Origin: Deltaproteobacteria bacterium Ga0077539
Lineage (GTDB): Bacteria; Myxococcota_A; Polyangia; Polyangiales; Ga0077539
Direction: 5' to 3'
DNA length: 62,863 nt
Assembly: GCA_001465015.1 (NCBI GenBank)
Contig: LNEO01000143.1
Location: forward strand, 1 to 62,863
In this document: piece after piece, positions 1 to 9,593 of the stretch
Position numbering within the stretch: position 1 is the first letter of the stretch
How the letters are laid out: each line of letters opens with the position of its first letter
Notes under the pieces: generated by a model
The model's database searches: none
What the model saw: the letters and a program-made list of their open reading frames with translations, nothing else
Told to the model about the DNA's origin: nothing
Made by a program: the position numbers and the translations under genes

Positions 1-2
1 CA

Positions 3-1598
3 TTTCTCACCGCGACCGCGCGAGCATTTCGAGAACAGCTCTTCGAACGACAACAGCGTGGACCCTCGCCGCTGCGACCGAGCGGAGAGCTCGGCGTCAC
101 GTCTGGACGTGTTCCCCACATCCCAACGGACCCGACGGCGCCGACCGCTCCCGTCGCGACGAGCGCCGAATCGAGCGCCGAGGCGGGGTTCGTCACGGAC
201 TCGCTCGGTCGGTTTCGCGTGGGAGAAGTCCCGCCGGGCGCCGTCCGCGTGAGCGCGTCCCATCCGCTCTACGTCCGCGCCGACAGCGAGCTTCGCGCCG
301 TACGCGCCGGGGACACGATCGACGTGGAGGTCGTCGTTCACGTCGGCGGAGTCATCGACGGTCGTCTCGTCGACGATCGCGGCTATCCCATCGGACAACA
401 GCTCGTGGAGGTTCGCGTCGAGCGCGACTACGCCCCGAGGCGCGTGTTCACCGCGCGCGACGGGACGTTTCGAGTGCCGGCAGTGCTAGGACGAGCGAGC
501 GTTGTCGCGATGGTGTCCGGGCGCGTCGGCGCGAGAGCCGAGGTCGAGGTCGCCGATGATCAAGAGGTGCGCGTGACGCTCGCGCTCGAGTCCGACAGTC
601 GTCGCGTTCGAGGGAGGGTGTTGGATCGCGACGGCTATCCGGTCTCGGGAGCAGAGCTGTTGCTCGCGGGCGGCGGTCACAGCGCGCGGGTGCTCTCGGG
701 CGCGGACGGGACGTTCGACGCGCTCCTCGCCGGCCGCGGTGCGTTCGCGATCGAAGCGCGACACCCGCGATTCGCCTCGCGGATCCTCAGCGGCGTCGAC
801 GCTCGTGAAGAAGTGCGGATCTCGCTCGAGCCTGGCGCCATGGTGATCGCGCGAATCGACGCGAGGAGCTGCGCCCGAGCCGACATCGACGTCGCGCTCA
901 CGACGGTCTGCGGGACCTTGCACCGCACGCTGCGAGGCGAGGGCGAGGCTCGCTTCGACCAAGTGTGCCCGGGCCGCGTCGAGTTCGCTGCCAGCGCCGA
1001 TGGCTGCATTCGAAGCGCCGTCGTCGCCGCTGTCGCGCGAAGCGGAGCAACCACAGAGCTCGCGCGCACCGAGCTGTTGGCCGGAGGCTCGGCAGAGGGC
1101 GAGCTCGTCGACGGGCGAGGGGAGCCCGTAGCGGGCGCGACCATCACCCTCGCGACGACTGCCGAATCTGCTGCGCTCAGTCGGACCGATCGACAGGGGC
1201 GGTTTCGCGCAGACGCGCTGCCCGAGGGCGAGCAACGCATCGTCGCGGTGCATCCTGTGCTCGGGCGCAGCGAAGCGGCCGCGGTCCGCGTCCTTCGCGG
1301 GACCGTCGCGCGAGGGGTGCGACTGCGCTTCGAGCGAGCGCTCGCGGGGGCGATGGTCGCTGGCTCGACGGGCTGGCTTGCTCTCTCGTCGCGTGGTGGA
1401 GCGGTGCTGATCGACCGTGTGGACGAGGGGTCACCGGGGGCGCGCGCAGGCCTGCGCGTGGGCGATCGCGTGCTGTCGCTGGACGGAGTCGCGGTCCGCG
1501 ACGCGAGCGCGGTCGAGCGACGAGCGACGAGCGGCGAGCAGTGCGTGCTCGAAGTCGAGCGCGCAGGGACGCGCCGGCTTGTTCGAGTGTTGCCCTGA
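3..1598 (+). CDS. Carboxypeptidase-regulatory-like repeat protein with C-terminal PDZ domain (5' partial)
   Basis: The frame is open to the left edge, so the true start lies outside the window; an internal GTG at 219 is unlikely to be the start because domain-like sequence (GFVTDSLGRFRV) runs through it. The protein is a string of beta-sandwich modules of the carboxypeptidase-regulatory/CNA-B type. Each is recognisable by G-x-V-x-D-x-x-G-x-P-V openings (GRVLDRDGYPVSGAEL; GELVDGRGEPVAGATI) and a later T-D-x-x-G-x-F strand. The last about 80 residues form a PDZ domain (GSPGARAGLRVGDRVLSLDG is the carboxylate-binding region and following helix). Such proteins are normally exported and sit at the cell surface; no protease domain is visible in the part seen. 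It ends 14 nt from the convergent tamB stop. Confidence 0.8.
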   Translation, partial: FLTATARAFREQLFERQQRGPSPLRPSGELGVTSGRVPHIPTDPTAPTAPVATSAESSAEAGFVTDSLGRFRVGEVPPGAVRVSASHPLYVRADSELRAVRAGDTIDVEVVVHVGGVIDGRLVDDRGYPIGQQLVEVRVERDYAPRRVFTARDGTFRVPAVLGRASVVAMVSGRVGARAEVEVADDQEVRVTLALESDSRRVRGRVLDRDGYPVSGAELLLAGGGHSARVLSGADGTFDALLAGRGAFAIEARHPRFASRILSGVDAREEVRISLEPGAMVIARIDARSCARADIDVALTTVCGTLHRTLRGEGEARFDQVCPGRVEFAASADGCIRSAVVAAVARSGATTELARTELLAGGSAEGELVDGRGEPVAGATITLATTAESAALSRTDRQGRFRADALPEGEQRIVAVHPVLGRSEAAAVRVLRGTVARGVRLRFERALAGAMVAGSTGWLALSSRGGAVLIDRVDEGSPGARAGLRVGDRVLSLDGVAVRDASAVERRATSGEQCVLEVERAGTRRLVRVLP

Positions 1599-1612
1599 CA
1601 CCGCGCTGACGG

Positions 1613-4600
1613 TCACGGCGTATAGAAGAAATCCACGCCGAATCGCTGTCCGTTGTTGCTGCTCGTGCCCAGCACTCCGCCGAGCGAGAAGTGATCGTTG
1701 ATGGTCGCGTCGATCAGCAGCTGTGCGCCTTGCCCGGTGGCTTGCGATTGATTGTATGTGCCTTCGATATACACGCGGTTGCCGAGGAAGCTCGGGAGCA
1801 CGCCGATGCCTAGGCGCGAGAGGGCTGTTCCGTCGGCGCCCGGCTCGGCGATGACGGTAGGCACGAAGCCGACGCCGGTGCTCTCGAGCGCTCGCTGGAC
1901 CTGACCGGCGCCAAACCCATAGAGCACAGCGGTGAGCAGCGAGGCGGCTGCTTGTCGACCCTGCTGCTCGAGCGTCGCCTGATCGGACGCGCCGCGAGAC
2001 TCTCGTCGACCGAGCACGAGCATCGCGAGGATCTCTGCGTCGCTCGCTCCCGGGTAGCGCTCTGCGCTGAAGCGGATTTCGGGCGCGTTCTTGTGGCCGC
2101 CAACGGAGATCACGATGCGTCCGTCCGTCGGAGAGTCGTAGTGGAGCGCCACGTCGAGCAGCGGATCGAGCGACGACGATCCGTCGAAGAGGACGGATAC
2201 GCGATCGAAGTAGAAGCGCTTGCCGAAGAGCTCGAAGAAGTTCTGACGACCGACCTGCGAGACGGCGCCGCGAACATAGATGGCGTTGTCGTAGCGGATT
2301 CCGCCCTCTGCGGTGATCCCGATGAGGAAGTCGCGGCGGCGAAGAAAAATGGGCTCGACCGTGCGAAACGAGAGGTCGGCGACGAACCCTCTGTTCTGGC
2401 TGGGCGGCGCGACGCGAGAGCGACCGAGCACGAAGACGCCGCTCGCCTCGTCCAACGACTGCAACGACCTCGAGCTCTCCTCGGGTACCTGAACGTTGGC
2501 GCTGCCGATGACGAGCGATCCATCCATACGATCGCTGAACAATTTCGCGTCGAGTGTCAGCGCCCCGGTGATGATCGCGTAGAGGTTGCCCTCCTGGACG
2601 GCAGGAAAATTCTCGACGCGAGGAAACACTCGGACGCGCGCGATCTCTCCGTCGCGCCCGTTGAGGTCGATCATGCCGCCGGTAGTCAGCGATCCTTGCG
2701 TCGTTCCGGAGCCGATGTGCATCGTCATCGGCGGCGAGAAGCGCAGCTGTCGCGCCGCGGCGAGCGCGGTGAGCTCGATGTCTCGAATGGGCACTCCCAT
2801 TCGTTCGATCGTCAGCTCTCCGTGGCTCACCGAGAAATAGCCGTTGAGGAGGCGAGGATCTCGCGCTTGCCACTGCAGCGACGACGACAGCGTTCCGCCG
2901 ATGTGCACGATCGGCGGGCGCTCGACGATCGGCGCGATGCGCTCCAGCGGAAACCCGAGCGCGTTGAGCGCGACCTGCGCCTCGTCGTACTTGGGTCGCA
3001 TCTCGTGCCAGTCGCCTTCGAGCGGGAGCCAGCCGACCAAACGAAGACCGTCCTGCGGCGCGAATTCACTGCGGGCGGCGGGGTCGCAGGACGCCGATCC
3101 CTGACTGCCTGGGGCCCACGAGAGGCACGATCGCAGCTGCCAGTTTCCCAGTCTGCACCCTTCGCCACGGCTCTGAGCGACGACGCAGCCGTCATAGAGA
3201 CCCGCGCGCACCGCGATCGTCGACGCTTGCTGGTTTCGCACCGTGAGCGCGTTGATTGACGCGTTGAGAAGAAATGGCCGCGTCGGGTCGCCCGTGTCGG
3301 TCAGCGAGAGGCTCAGGCGGCCGTTGACGCGATTGCTTCGGGCCCACGCGAGGCGGTTGAGGTCCAGCGACGTGCCGCGCAAGCTGGCGCGCTCGACGGC
3401 GATCGATCGAAGTCCTTCGCGGCCATCGAAGAGCGCGCGCGGGTTGACGACGGTGCGAAGCTCGAGCACGGCGCGGGCGTCGCCCTCGGCTGCTGCGCGG
3501 TCGCGTCGCTCGAGGTGGGCGCGGGCGTCGACGTCCACGAGCGCTCGATCGAGCACGGTCTCGCCGTCGCGTCCTGTGGCGATCGTGACGTCTGCGTCGA
3601 AGCGCGCGCGGTCGTTGACGCTGAGCCACACAGGCGCGTCGCTCGTGCCGTGGAGCTCGGCGCGGATGTTGGGCGCACGGAGGGGGCCCGACACATGAAT
3701 CGCCGCGTCGATGGTTCCGTCGATGGGCGGTCGAACGAGCGCGGGCATCAGCCGCGACGCCGCGGCGGTGAACGGCCACTGTGCCGGTGAAGCGGGCCCG
3801 ATGTGCAGGTCGACTCCGACCGTCGAGTCGCGGAGCAACGCGAGCACCTCGGGCGGAAAGATGACATCGGACCAGCGTTTTCCCGAGCCGCGCGACGACA
3901 CGATCGTGTGGATCGCACCCATCAAGGCCTGGTGCCATGGGCCGCCGGTCTCGGCCTCGGCGCGCAACAGCGCCTCGCGAAAATCCACGGCGGTCAGCGC
4001 GCACTGCGTCGGAAGCGCTTCAACGGGCTGCGATCCATCGGCGCCCCACGCGATGGCGAGGTCTGCGCGTTCGGGCACAGCGCGAGCCGTCGCCACCGTC
4101 GCGCACACCGCGCCGCGCAACCGAAGCGGCACCGTGAGGGCGCGCGCGCCACGCGCGGTCGGGTTGGTTTGTCCTCGACGTCCGAAGAGCACCGTGGACA
4201 CAGCGGCGCTCAGGTTCGCGGTCGGAACGAACTGACGCACATCGAAGCCGAACACGGTCTCGAGCGGCGCGCCTCGCGCGCTTCGGTGCGCGCGAACCGC
4301 GAGGTCTGCGTGCCCTCCAAACGCCATCCCCGGCAGCGCGAGGTGTCGAAGCAACGACGCTGGCGCGCCTTCCGCGCGAATTTCAGCGGATTCGATGGAC
4401 GAGACGAGCCCATCGAGCCCCCCCCGCGTCGCTGCGCGTGCATCGAAGCGAGCGGCGAGGGTCACCGCGGGTCGGTCGGCGCCGGTGCCGTACACGAGCC
4501 GACCGCTCAGTGCGTCGCGCCCGTCCTCCTCCCGCGCGTCGATCGTGAGCTCGACCGGTCCGAGCACGGGCAGCGATCCGCCAGTCCAGCGCAGGGCGCC

Positions 4601-6589
4601 GCGTGGCCGTCCCCCGACGAGTCGAAGGTCGCCTCCAACGTTGCCGCCGACGCCAGCGTCCAGACCGATGGCGCGCGCGATCCAGTCGGTAGGCAACTGC
4701 CCGAGCTCGGTCTCGACGCCGTTGGCGCCGAGCCGCAGCCGGACTCGCCCGCCGTCATCCGTTTCGACCTGCACCGACACGGTGGGTCGCCCGCGCGTCG
4801 GCGCAGAGATCGACGCAGTGACCGTGCCGCGCGCGCCTCGCAGCGTGATCCGCGTTCTTCCGAGCGCCACTCGCGTCGCAGTTGAGGTGCGATCAATCGA
4901 GAACGTCCCTTCGGCGTTGGTGGGCCCGCGCGAAGGCGCGCCGGGGAGCGCTGCGATGTTGTCACCGGACACACGAAATCGACCGCGCAGCGAGCCTCGA
5001 GGATCTCCCTCGATCCGCACCGTTCCGTCCGCGGGGCCGATGCCGCGCACTCGCACGCCGCTTCCACGCGCGTCCGCTTGCAGCGCGATCGCTCCGGTCG
5101 CGCCGACGCGAAGCGATCCGCGAGCGCTGCCATTTGCGACTCGAACGTCCCCGGGAACCCGCATTCCGCGGCCGCTGACCTCGAAATCAACGGACGTCTC
5201 GTTGCGCCGCCGTTGCACGCGGGCTCGATAACGAACGTCGCCCGCGAGGTCGAGCTCGCGGAGGAGCTCTACGCTCGCGACGTCGCGCACTGCTCCCTCC
5301 GCGTCGATGTCGAGGTCGCCAGCGTTCGCTCCGAGCGCGACACGACCGCTCGCGCGCAGGCCGAGCCTCGGCACCTCGACGGATTCGAGCGTGAGCTCGT
5401 CGCGTCCGAGCCGGCCTCGCGCGGTCGCTCCGGGAATCATCCGTCCGGCGACGCGCGCTTCGAGCTCGGTCGTGTCGACGGTGAGCGTGCTTCGGTTTCG
5501 GGTGAACCGCACGCGCCCGGTCAGTTCGCTGCTCGGTAGATCGGCGCGGATTCGCGAGAGATCCAAGCGGTTTATCGAGAGCGTCGCGTCGATCGTGTCT
5601 TCGCCGAGCGCGACGCGCGCAAAGACAGGGCTCTCTCCGACCCGCGCGTCGGCTTCGATCGCCATCGGTCCCGTCGGAGTGCGCGAGAATCGGACGTGCG
5701 CGATCCTCGTGTCTACGCCGATCGGCATCCCCGCGAGCCGCGAGATCATCGAGGCGCGCGCGGTGCATTGCCTCGCGTCGATTCGCACTCCTTCGCGGTC
5801 GACGTCGAGGCTCACGTCGCAGTCGAGCTCGTCGCCACGAAGCTGCGCGTCGGCGTGAAGGCGACCTTCGAACTGCTCTGTCCGCTCCGACGAAAGCGCG
5901 GGCGTCCACGCGGGGAGCACGAGCGAGAAGTCTCCGCGCGCCGTGGCGGAACCGTAGCGCCGCGCGTCCACGCGAGCCCCGTCGAGGTTGCTCTGCAACG
6001 AGAACGGTTCGGTCACCATCGAGCCGCGCACCGTGGCGTTGTCTACGAGTAGTGGCACCGTTGGGTGACCGACGTCGACACGCTGCACGCTGACGCGCAT
6101 CGAGGGAAATCGCAGCGTCGTCGGTGGCCGTGCGGCCGCGGGTTGCGCCGTCGTTCGAGGGCGCGGCGTCCGTGGATCTTCGCGAGCCTCGAACGCGCCA
6201 GCGATCGACGGGACCCCATCGTCTTCGAAGACGAGCTTGAGCGTTCGGACGCGCAGCTCGAGGGCTGGCATCGCGCTGTTGGGTCGACCCAAGACCGATC
6301 GAAGCACTGCGATGAGCGAGCTCGCTTCGAACGTCGCGTCGTCGACGATCCGACGGCCGCGGGCGTCATCGAGCGTCGCCCGGCTGGCCCGCAGCCCGCT
6401 GAAAACGTTGAGTCGATCGATCGACCCGATCGTGAGCGTCCCGCGAAAGAGCGAGCGAAGAACCTTGTTGGTGACGTCTCTTGCGGCGAGTCGCGCGTCG
6501 GCGGTGTGAAGGTGGCCGATCGCCGAAATGGCCGTGAGGGACACGAGCGCGACGACGTATCCCGAGATCGAGAGGGCGCGGCGCAGCAT
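1613..6589 (-). CDS. tamB: TamB-like translocation and assembly module protein (AsmA/DUF490 superfamily)
   Basis: This is a 1,658-residue protein with one N-terminal membrane anchor (about residues 8-28) followed by a very long, low-cysteine, beta-rich region typical of bridge-like lipid-transfer/AsmA-type proteins. The C-terminal about 350 residues carry the conserved TamB domain, with patterns such as DAEILAMLVLGR and an aromatic-rich end (GVDFFYTP). Together with TamA it is thought to move phospholipids or help insert outer-membrane proteins, spanning the periplasm. The ATG lies 5 nt after the tamA stop, and an AAGG ribosome site overlaps that stop, so the two genes are translationally tied. 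Length is above the E. coli protein (about 1,259) but normal for large deltaproteobacterial relatives. Confidence 0.9.
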   Translation of the reverse strand: MLRRALSISGYVVALVSLTAISAIGHLHTADARLAARDVTNKVLRSLFRGTLTIGSIDRLNVFSGLRASRATLDDARGRRIVDDATFEASSLIAVLRSVLGRPNSAMPALELRVRTLKLVFEDDGVPSIAGAFEAREDPRTPRPRTTAQPAAARPPTTLRFPSMRVSVQRVDVGHPTVPLLVDNATVRGSMVTEPFSLQSNLDGARVDARRYGSATARGDFSLVLPAWTPALSSERTEQFEGRLHADAQLRGDELDCDVSLDVDREGVRIDARQCTARASMISRLAGMPIGVDTRIAHVRFSRTPTGPMAIEADARVGESPVFARVALGEDTIDATLSINRLDLSRIRADLPSSELTGRVRFTRNRSTLTVDTTELEARVAGRMIPGATARGRLGRDELTLESVEVPRLGLRASGRVALGANAGDLDIDAEGAVRDVASVELLRELDLAGDVRYRARVQRRRNETSVDFEVSGRGMRVPGDVRVANGSARGSLRVGATGAIALQADARGSGVRVRGIGPADGTVRIEGDPRGSLRGRFRVSGDNIAALPGAPSRGPTNAEGTFSIDRTSTATRVALGRTRITLRGARGTVTASISAPTRGRPTVSVQVETDDGGRVRLRLGANGVETELGQLPTDWIARAIGLDAGVGGNVGGDLRLVGGRPRGALRWTGGSLPVLGPVELTIDAREEDGRDALSGRLVYGTGADRPAVTLAARFDARAATRGGLDGLVSSIESAEIRAEGAPASLLRHLALPGMAFGGHADLAVRAHRSARGAPLETVFGFDVRQFVPTANLSAAVSTVLFGRRGQTNPTARGARALTVPLRLRGAVCATVATARAVPERADLAIAWGADGSQPVEALPTQCALTAVDFREALLRAEAETGGPWHQALMGAIHTIVSSRGSGKRWSDVIFPPEVLALLRDSTVGVDLHIGPASPAQWPFTAAASRLMPALVRPPIDGTIDAAIHVSGPLRAPNIRAELHGTSDAPVWLSVNDRARFDADVTIATGRDGETVLDRALVDVDARAHLERRDRAAAEGDARAVLELRTVVNPRALFDGREGLRSIAVERASLRGTSLDLNRLAWARSNRVNGRLSLSLTDTGDPTRPFLLNASINALTVRNQQASTIAVRAGLYDGCVVAQSRGEGCRLGNWQLRSCLSWAPGSQGSASCDPAARSEFAPQDGLRLVGWLPLEGDWHEMRPKYDEAQVALNALGFPLERIAPIVERPPIVHIGGTLSSSLQWQARDPRLLNGYFSVSHGELTIERMGVPIRDIELTALAAARQLRFSPPMTMHIGSGTTQGSLTTGGMIDLNGRDGEIARVRVFPRVENFPAVQEGNLYAIITGALTLDAKLFSDRMDGSLVIGSANVQVPEESSRSLQSLDEASGVFVLGRSRVAPPSQNRGFVADLSFRTVEPIFLRRRDFLIGITAEGGIRYDNAIYVRGAVSQVGRQNFFELFGKRFYFDRVSVLFDGSSSLDPLLDVALHYDSPTDGRIVISVGGHKNAPEIRFSAERYPGASDAEILAMLVLGRRESRGASDQATLEQQGRQAAASLLTAVLYGFGAGQVQRALESTGVGFVPTVIAEPGADGTALSRLGIGVLPSFLGNRVYIEGTYNQSQATGQGAQLLIDATINDHFSLGGVLGTSSNNGQRFGVDFFYTP

Positions 6590-6594
6590 GACCT

Positions 6595-9021
6595 TCAGTA
6601 TGCCTCACCGATCGCGATCGCGATCTCCGCGGGAATTCGGGCGCCCAACAGGTTGCAGGGCGGTCGGCTGGTCACGAAATACCAGGGATATTGGCCAGAC
6701 CTGGCGGCGCTCGCGCGCTGCTCTTCGATCTCGGTGTCGAACCGAGTGCAGCTGATGTCGTCGACGCGCAGGCCAGCGTCGAGGCGGATCACGCCGATCG
6801 GAGAAATGTATCGAAAGCCGAGCCCGACGCTCGGGTGCGCGTCGGCGAACATGCGCGCCATGAGGTCGCCGACGCCGGCGAAGCCCGCGGGATTCACCGG
6901 CGGTGGCGTAATGTCGCTGTTGATCTCGAGCGTTCGGCGAGGGATGTCTTCGACCGTTGGGACGTTCCACCCTGCGACGTTGCTCAGATCGGCGAACGCG
7001 ACGACGCCGAAGCTCCCGAGGAAGTATCGCGCTTCGATCGAAAACTCCCAGAGCCCCAGGCCGCCGATCGCGAGGAGGCGATTGACGTCTGGCTTCGCGA
7101 CGGGCTGTGGGTTTTCGGGGTCGTCTGCGGTTCCGACGCGCAGCGGCCCGCCCACCATGGGCCGGTTGCAGTCTTCGGTTCGCCGCGTGGTTCCGTCGGC
7201 CATCGTGACGACGCAGGTCTGGCGAGGAACAGTGGCCAGCGATCCGACGCGATTGAACGGGTAGCCGCGATTGTTGTTGGCTCCACCCGAGTAGAAGCGA
7301 AGCTCCTGCGGGACGGGCCACCCCTCGGCGCCTTCGGTTCCGAGGCCGAGGCCGGCGGAAATCCTCGTGGCGATCGTGAAGTTCGGGGTGATCGGAATGA
7401 AGGCTCGCCCCTCGAAGAGCCCGCGCACGAAGGCGTACGGGTTGACCGTCGGGATCACCGGACCCGACGCGTGGATGGTGCCGCGAAGGTACCCGCCTCG
7501 TCGCGTAGCCAGCGGATTGTCTCGCCAATCACCGCCGAGCGTGGCCTCGAGGTAGTAGTAGGTCTGGTTGAAATATTGTGCCGAATAGATCGGGTCGGTG
7601 CGAAAGAACGCTTCTTGCCCGTAGTACGAGACCCCAGCGCCGCGCAGGTAGATCGCGCCGAAGCCGTTTTGGTTGAACGCGAACTGCAGCCCCGCGTACG
7701 GACGACCATAGATGCGCGACGTGCGGTTCGGGTTGAACGGGTCGGGGCCGAGGTCGAACTGCATTCCGCCAGCGAAAGACCAGCGCCGAAAGAGCTCGGG
7801 GTGCCGAAGCTCGATGGACGCCGCGACGCCTGGCGCGAATGAGCCCGCGAAGTTGCCGAGCAGCGAGGGAAAGTAGAGCTGCGGACGAATCTCGCCGGAC
7901 AGCCGCCGCATCCCGCCGAAGGCGTTGCGCCACTCGAAGCGCCACGAGGCGCGCGCGCTGGATCGAAGCTGGTCTGTCTCTGCGCCGACGCCGAAGCGAT
8001 GAAAGAACACTGTCTTTGGCCCGAGCTGCACGCGAAGATCGACGCGGACCCACTCGGCGAGCGCTCGGTGCGTGACCGCGCTCATCGGGGCCGGTCCGCA
8101 GCCGCTCACGCCGACGCGGCACGCGCGGGGCTGCGGAACAATTCGGACGATGCCGAACGCCCCGAGCTCGAACACGCGCCGTTGGGCGTTGGCGATGGTG
8201 CTGCGGGAGTACGGCGTCCCCGAATCGATCGCGAGCGCGCTCTGCACGGGCGCGAGGGGGTATCCGCTCGGTAGACTGCCGCTCCGAACGGGTCGCGAGC
8301 CGTCGCCCTCGACGATCTGCGTCTCGCCGAAGAACGACTCGGGTCCCGGGTCGAGCACGTACACGACGTGCGCCCGTCGAAACTCGGGGTCGACCGTGCT
8401 GCGAGCGCGCACTCGCGCCGCGGCGCGTCCCTTGTCTTCCATGAGCGCGCGAAGCAGTTCGCGATCACTCGCGAACGCTCTCTCGGAGAACGCGCCGTTG
8501 AGCTGGAGGCTCAGCCTCCCACGCATCTCGTCGCATGCGGCCTGGTCGAGCACGATCGGCGAGCCTTCGTCGCAGCCCGAGATCCACAGCGTTCCGACCG
8601 TGGTGCGCTGTCCTTCGCGGACAGTGATGTCCACATTGACGAGCCGCCGCTGTGCGTCGGTCTCGATGTGAACATCTTCGACGGCCGCGCCATAGAAACC
8701 CTCGGCCGCATACGCGCGCTCGATGCGCTCGATGTCCCGACGAAACGTGTTGTTGTCGTAGTACTCGAACCGCGACACGAGCGGGATCGCAGGGCGCGTG
8801 GGCAGCGTCGACTGTTGCGTCGCGATTCGACCGCGAAGCGCGTCGGCGTCGATCGAACGAACCCCGTGCAACCGGATCTGGTTTACGATCAACGACGAAT
8901 TGCGCGGCGTCGCACAGCCCATCGACCCAACGTTCGCAGCCAGGATCGCGCCCACGAGAGCGGCGATCGCTCTGCGTGATGCGAGCGATTCTGTTCGCCG
9001 CCGCGGGTCGGTCGGGTTCAT
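6595..9021 (-). CDS. tamA: Omp85/BamA-family outer-membrane protein, TamA-like, with POTRA domains
   Basis: This 808-residue protein has an N-terminal signal (RRR..., hydrophobic stretch, then GSMGCATP), about three POTRA modules (first begins near IRLHGVRSIDADALRG; another contains GFYGAAVEDV), and a C-terminal 16-strand-type barrel. The barrel ends with the Omp85 hallmark SPIGVIRLDAGLR and a terminal aromatic (GEAY). It is placed directly upstream of tamB, which favours TamA over BamA. The start was set at ATG 9021; ATGs at 9030 and 9057 are also in frame, while the frame upstream of that runs antisense into the Rieske gene and is not coding. A Cys follows the hydrophobic stretch in a weak lipobox context (SMGC), which is unusual for an integral barrel. 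Confidence 0.85.
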   Translation of the reverse strand: MNPTDPRRRTESLASRRAIAALVGAILAANVGSMGCATPRNSSLIVNQIRLHGVRSIDADALRGRIATQQSTLPTRPAIPLVSRFEYYDNNTFRRDIERIERAYAAEGFYGAAVEDVHIETDAQRRLVNVDITVREGQRTTVGTLWISGCDEGSPIVLDQAACDEMRGRLSLQLNGAFSERAFASDRELLRALMEDKGRAAARVRARSTVDPEFRRAHVVYVLDPGPESFFGETQIVEGDGSRPVRSGSLPSGYPLAPVQSALAIDSGTPYSRSTIANAQRRVFELGAFGIVRIVPQPRACRVGVSGCGPAPMSAVTHRALAEWVRVDLRVQLGPKTVFFHRFGVGAETDQLRSSARASWRFEWRNAFGGMRRLSGEIRPQLYFPSLLGNFAGSFAPGVAASIELRHPELFRRWSFAGGMQFDLGPDPFNPNRTSRIYGRPYAGLQFAFNQNGFGAIYLRGAGVSYYGQEAFFRTDPIYSAQYFNQTYYYLEATLGGDWRDNPLATRRGGYLRGTIHASGPVIPTVNPYAFVRGLFEGRAFIPITPNFTIATRISAGLGLGTEGAEGWPVPQELRFYSGGANNNRGYPFNRVGSLATVPRQTCVVTMADGTTRRTEDCNRPMVGGPLRVGTADDPENPQPVAKPDVNRLLAIGGLGLWEFSIEARYFLGSFGVVAFADLSNVAGWNVPTVEDIPRRTLEINSDITPPPVNPAGFAGVGDLMARMFADAHPSVGLGFRYISPIGVIRLDAGLRVDDISCTRFDTEIEEQRASAARSGQYPWYFVTSRPPCNLLGARIPAEIAIAIGEAY

Positions 9022-9034
9022 GTCGATCATCGAC
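9022..9034. promoter_or_regulatory. Perfect 6+1+6 inverted repeat in the tamA/Rieske divergent spacer
   Basis: GTCGAT and ATCGAC arms flank a single C, immediately upstream of the chosen tamA start and 48 bp before the Rieske start. It could be a shared operator in this 60-bp divergent spacer, or chance in a genome rich in GATC/CGAT. If tamA starts at 9030 it would lie within the coding region. Confidence 0.2.
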
Positions 9035-9081
9035 GGCGCAACGCCATTCGGCATTCTCGAGACGGGGAAGATGGAGGGACT

Positions 9082-9588
9082 GTGGCTCAACGTCGAACGG
9101 TTTTGAAGGTGCTCTCGGGCTGCGCTGGCGCAGCTGTCGCCGGCGTCGGTGTCTCGGCGACGGGCGTGTTCGTCGCGCAGAGCGAGCGTCGCCCCGAGGG
9201 CTCGGGCGGCGCTTCGTGGCGAAAGGTCGCACGACTCGACGCGCTGGAGCGTGGAAAACCCACGAAGGCAGCGGTCATCGGCGCCGTCGAAGACGCGTGG
9301 ATTCGAACGCCCGATCGACGCATCGGGAGCGTCTGGCTGATCCGCGAGGATGACCGAAGCGTCAAAGCTTTCTCTGCGGTCTGCCCGCACCTGGGCTGCT
9401 CGATTGACCGTGAAAACGAGCGCTTCGTGTGCAAGTGCCACGACAGTCACTTCACCGATCGCGGCGGGGTCGTCGACGGCCCGTCGCCCCGCGGGATGGA
9501 CCCGCTCGAGACGCGGATCGCCGAAGGCTGGGTGGAGGTCCGCTACCGTCGGTTCAAGCTCGGAACCGCCGAGCGGGTGGAGGGCTGA
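9082..9588 (+). CDS. qcrA: Rieske [2Fe-2S] protein of a cytochrome bc-type complex, Tat-exported
   Basis: This 168-residue protein begins with a twin-arginine signal anchor (QRRTVLK, then a hydrophobic segment) and carries the two Rieske loops CPHLGC (101-106) and CKCHDS (117-122). By family rules C101, H103, C117 and H120 bind the cluster, and C106-C119 form the disulfide. The role is to accept an electron from quinol at the Qo site and pass it to a c-type haem on the outer face of the inner membrane. The start is GTG 9082, supported by GGAGGG at 9073-9078. The cytochrome b-c gene begins 5 nt after the stop, so they form one operon. The second loop has CHDS where the common form is CHGS. Confidence 0.93.
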   Translation: MAQRRTVLKVLSGCAGAAVAGVGVSATGVFVAQSERRPEGSGGASWRKVARLDALERGKPTKAAVIGAVEDAWIRTPDRRIGSVWLIREDDRSVKAFSAVCPHLGCSIDRENERFVCKCHDSHFTDRGGVVDGPSPRGMDPLETRIAEGWVEVRYRRFKLGTAERVEG

Positions 9589-9593
9589 TCGCG

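Noticed and set aside
9022..9450. N-terminal extension of the tamA frame
   Set aside because: It is antisense to the Rieske gene and would hide the signal peptide; the start at 9021 gives a sensible export signal.
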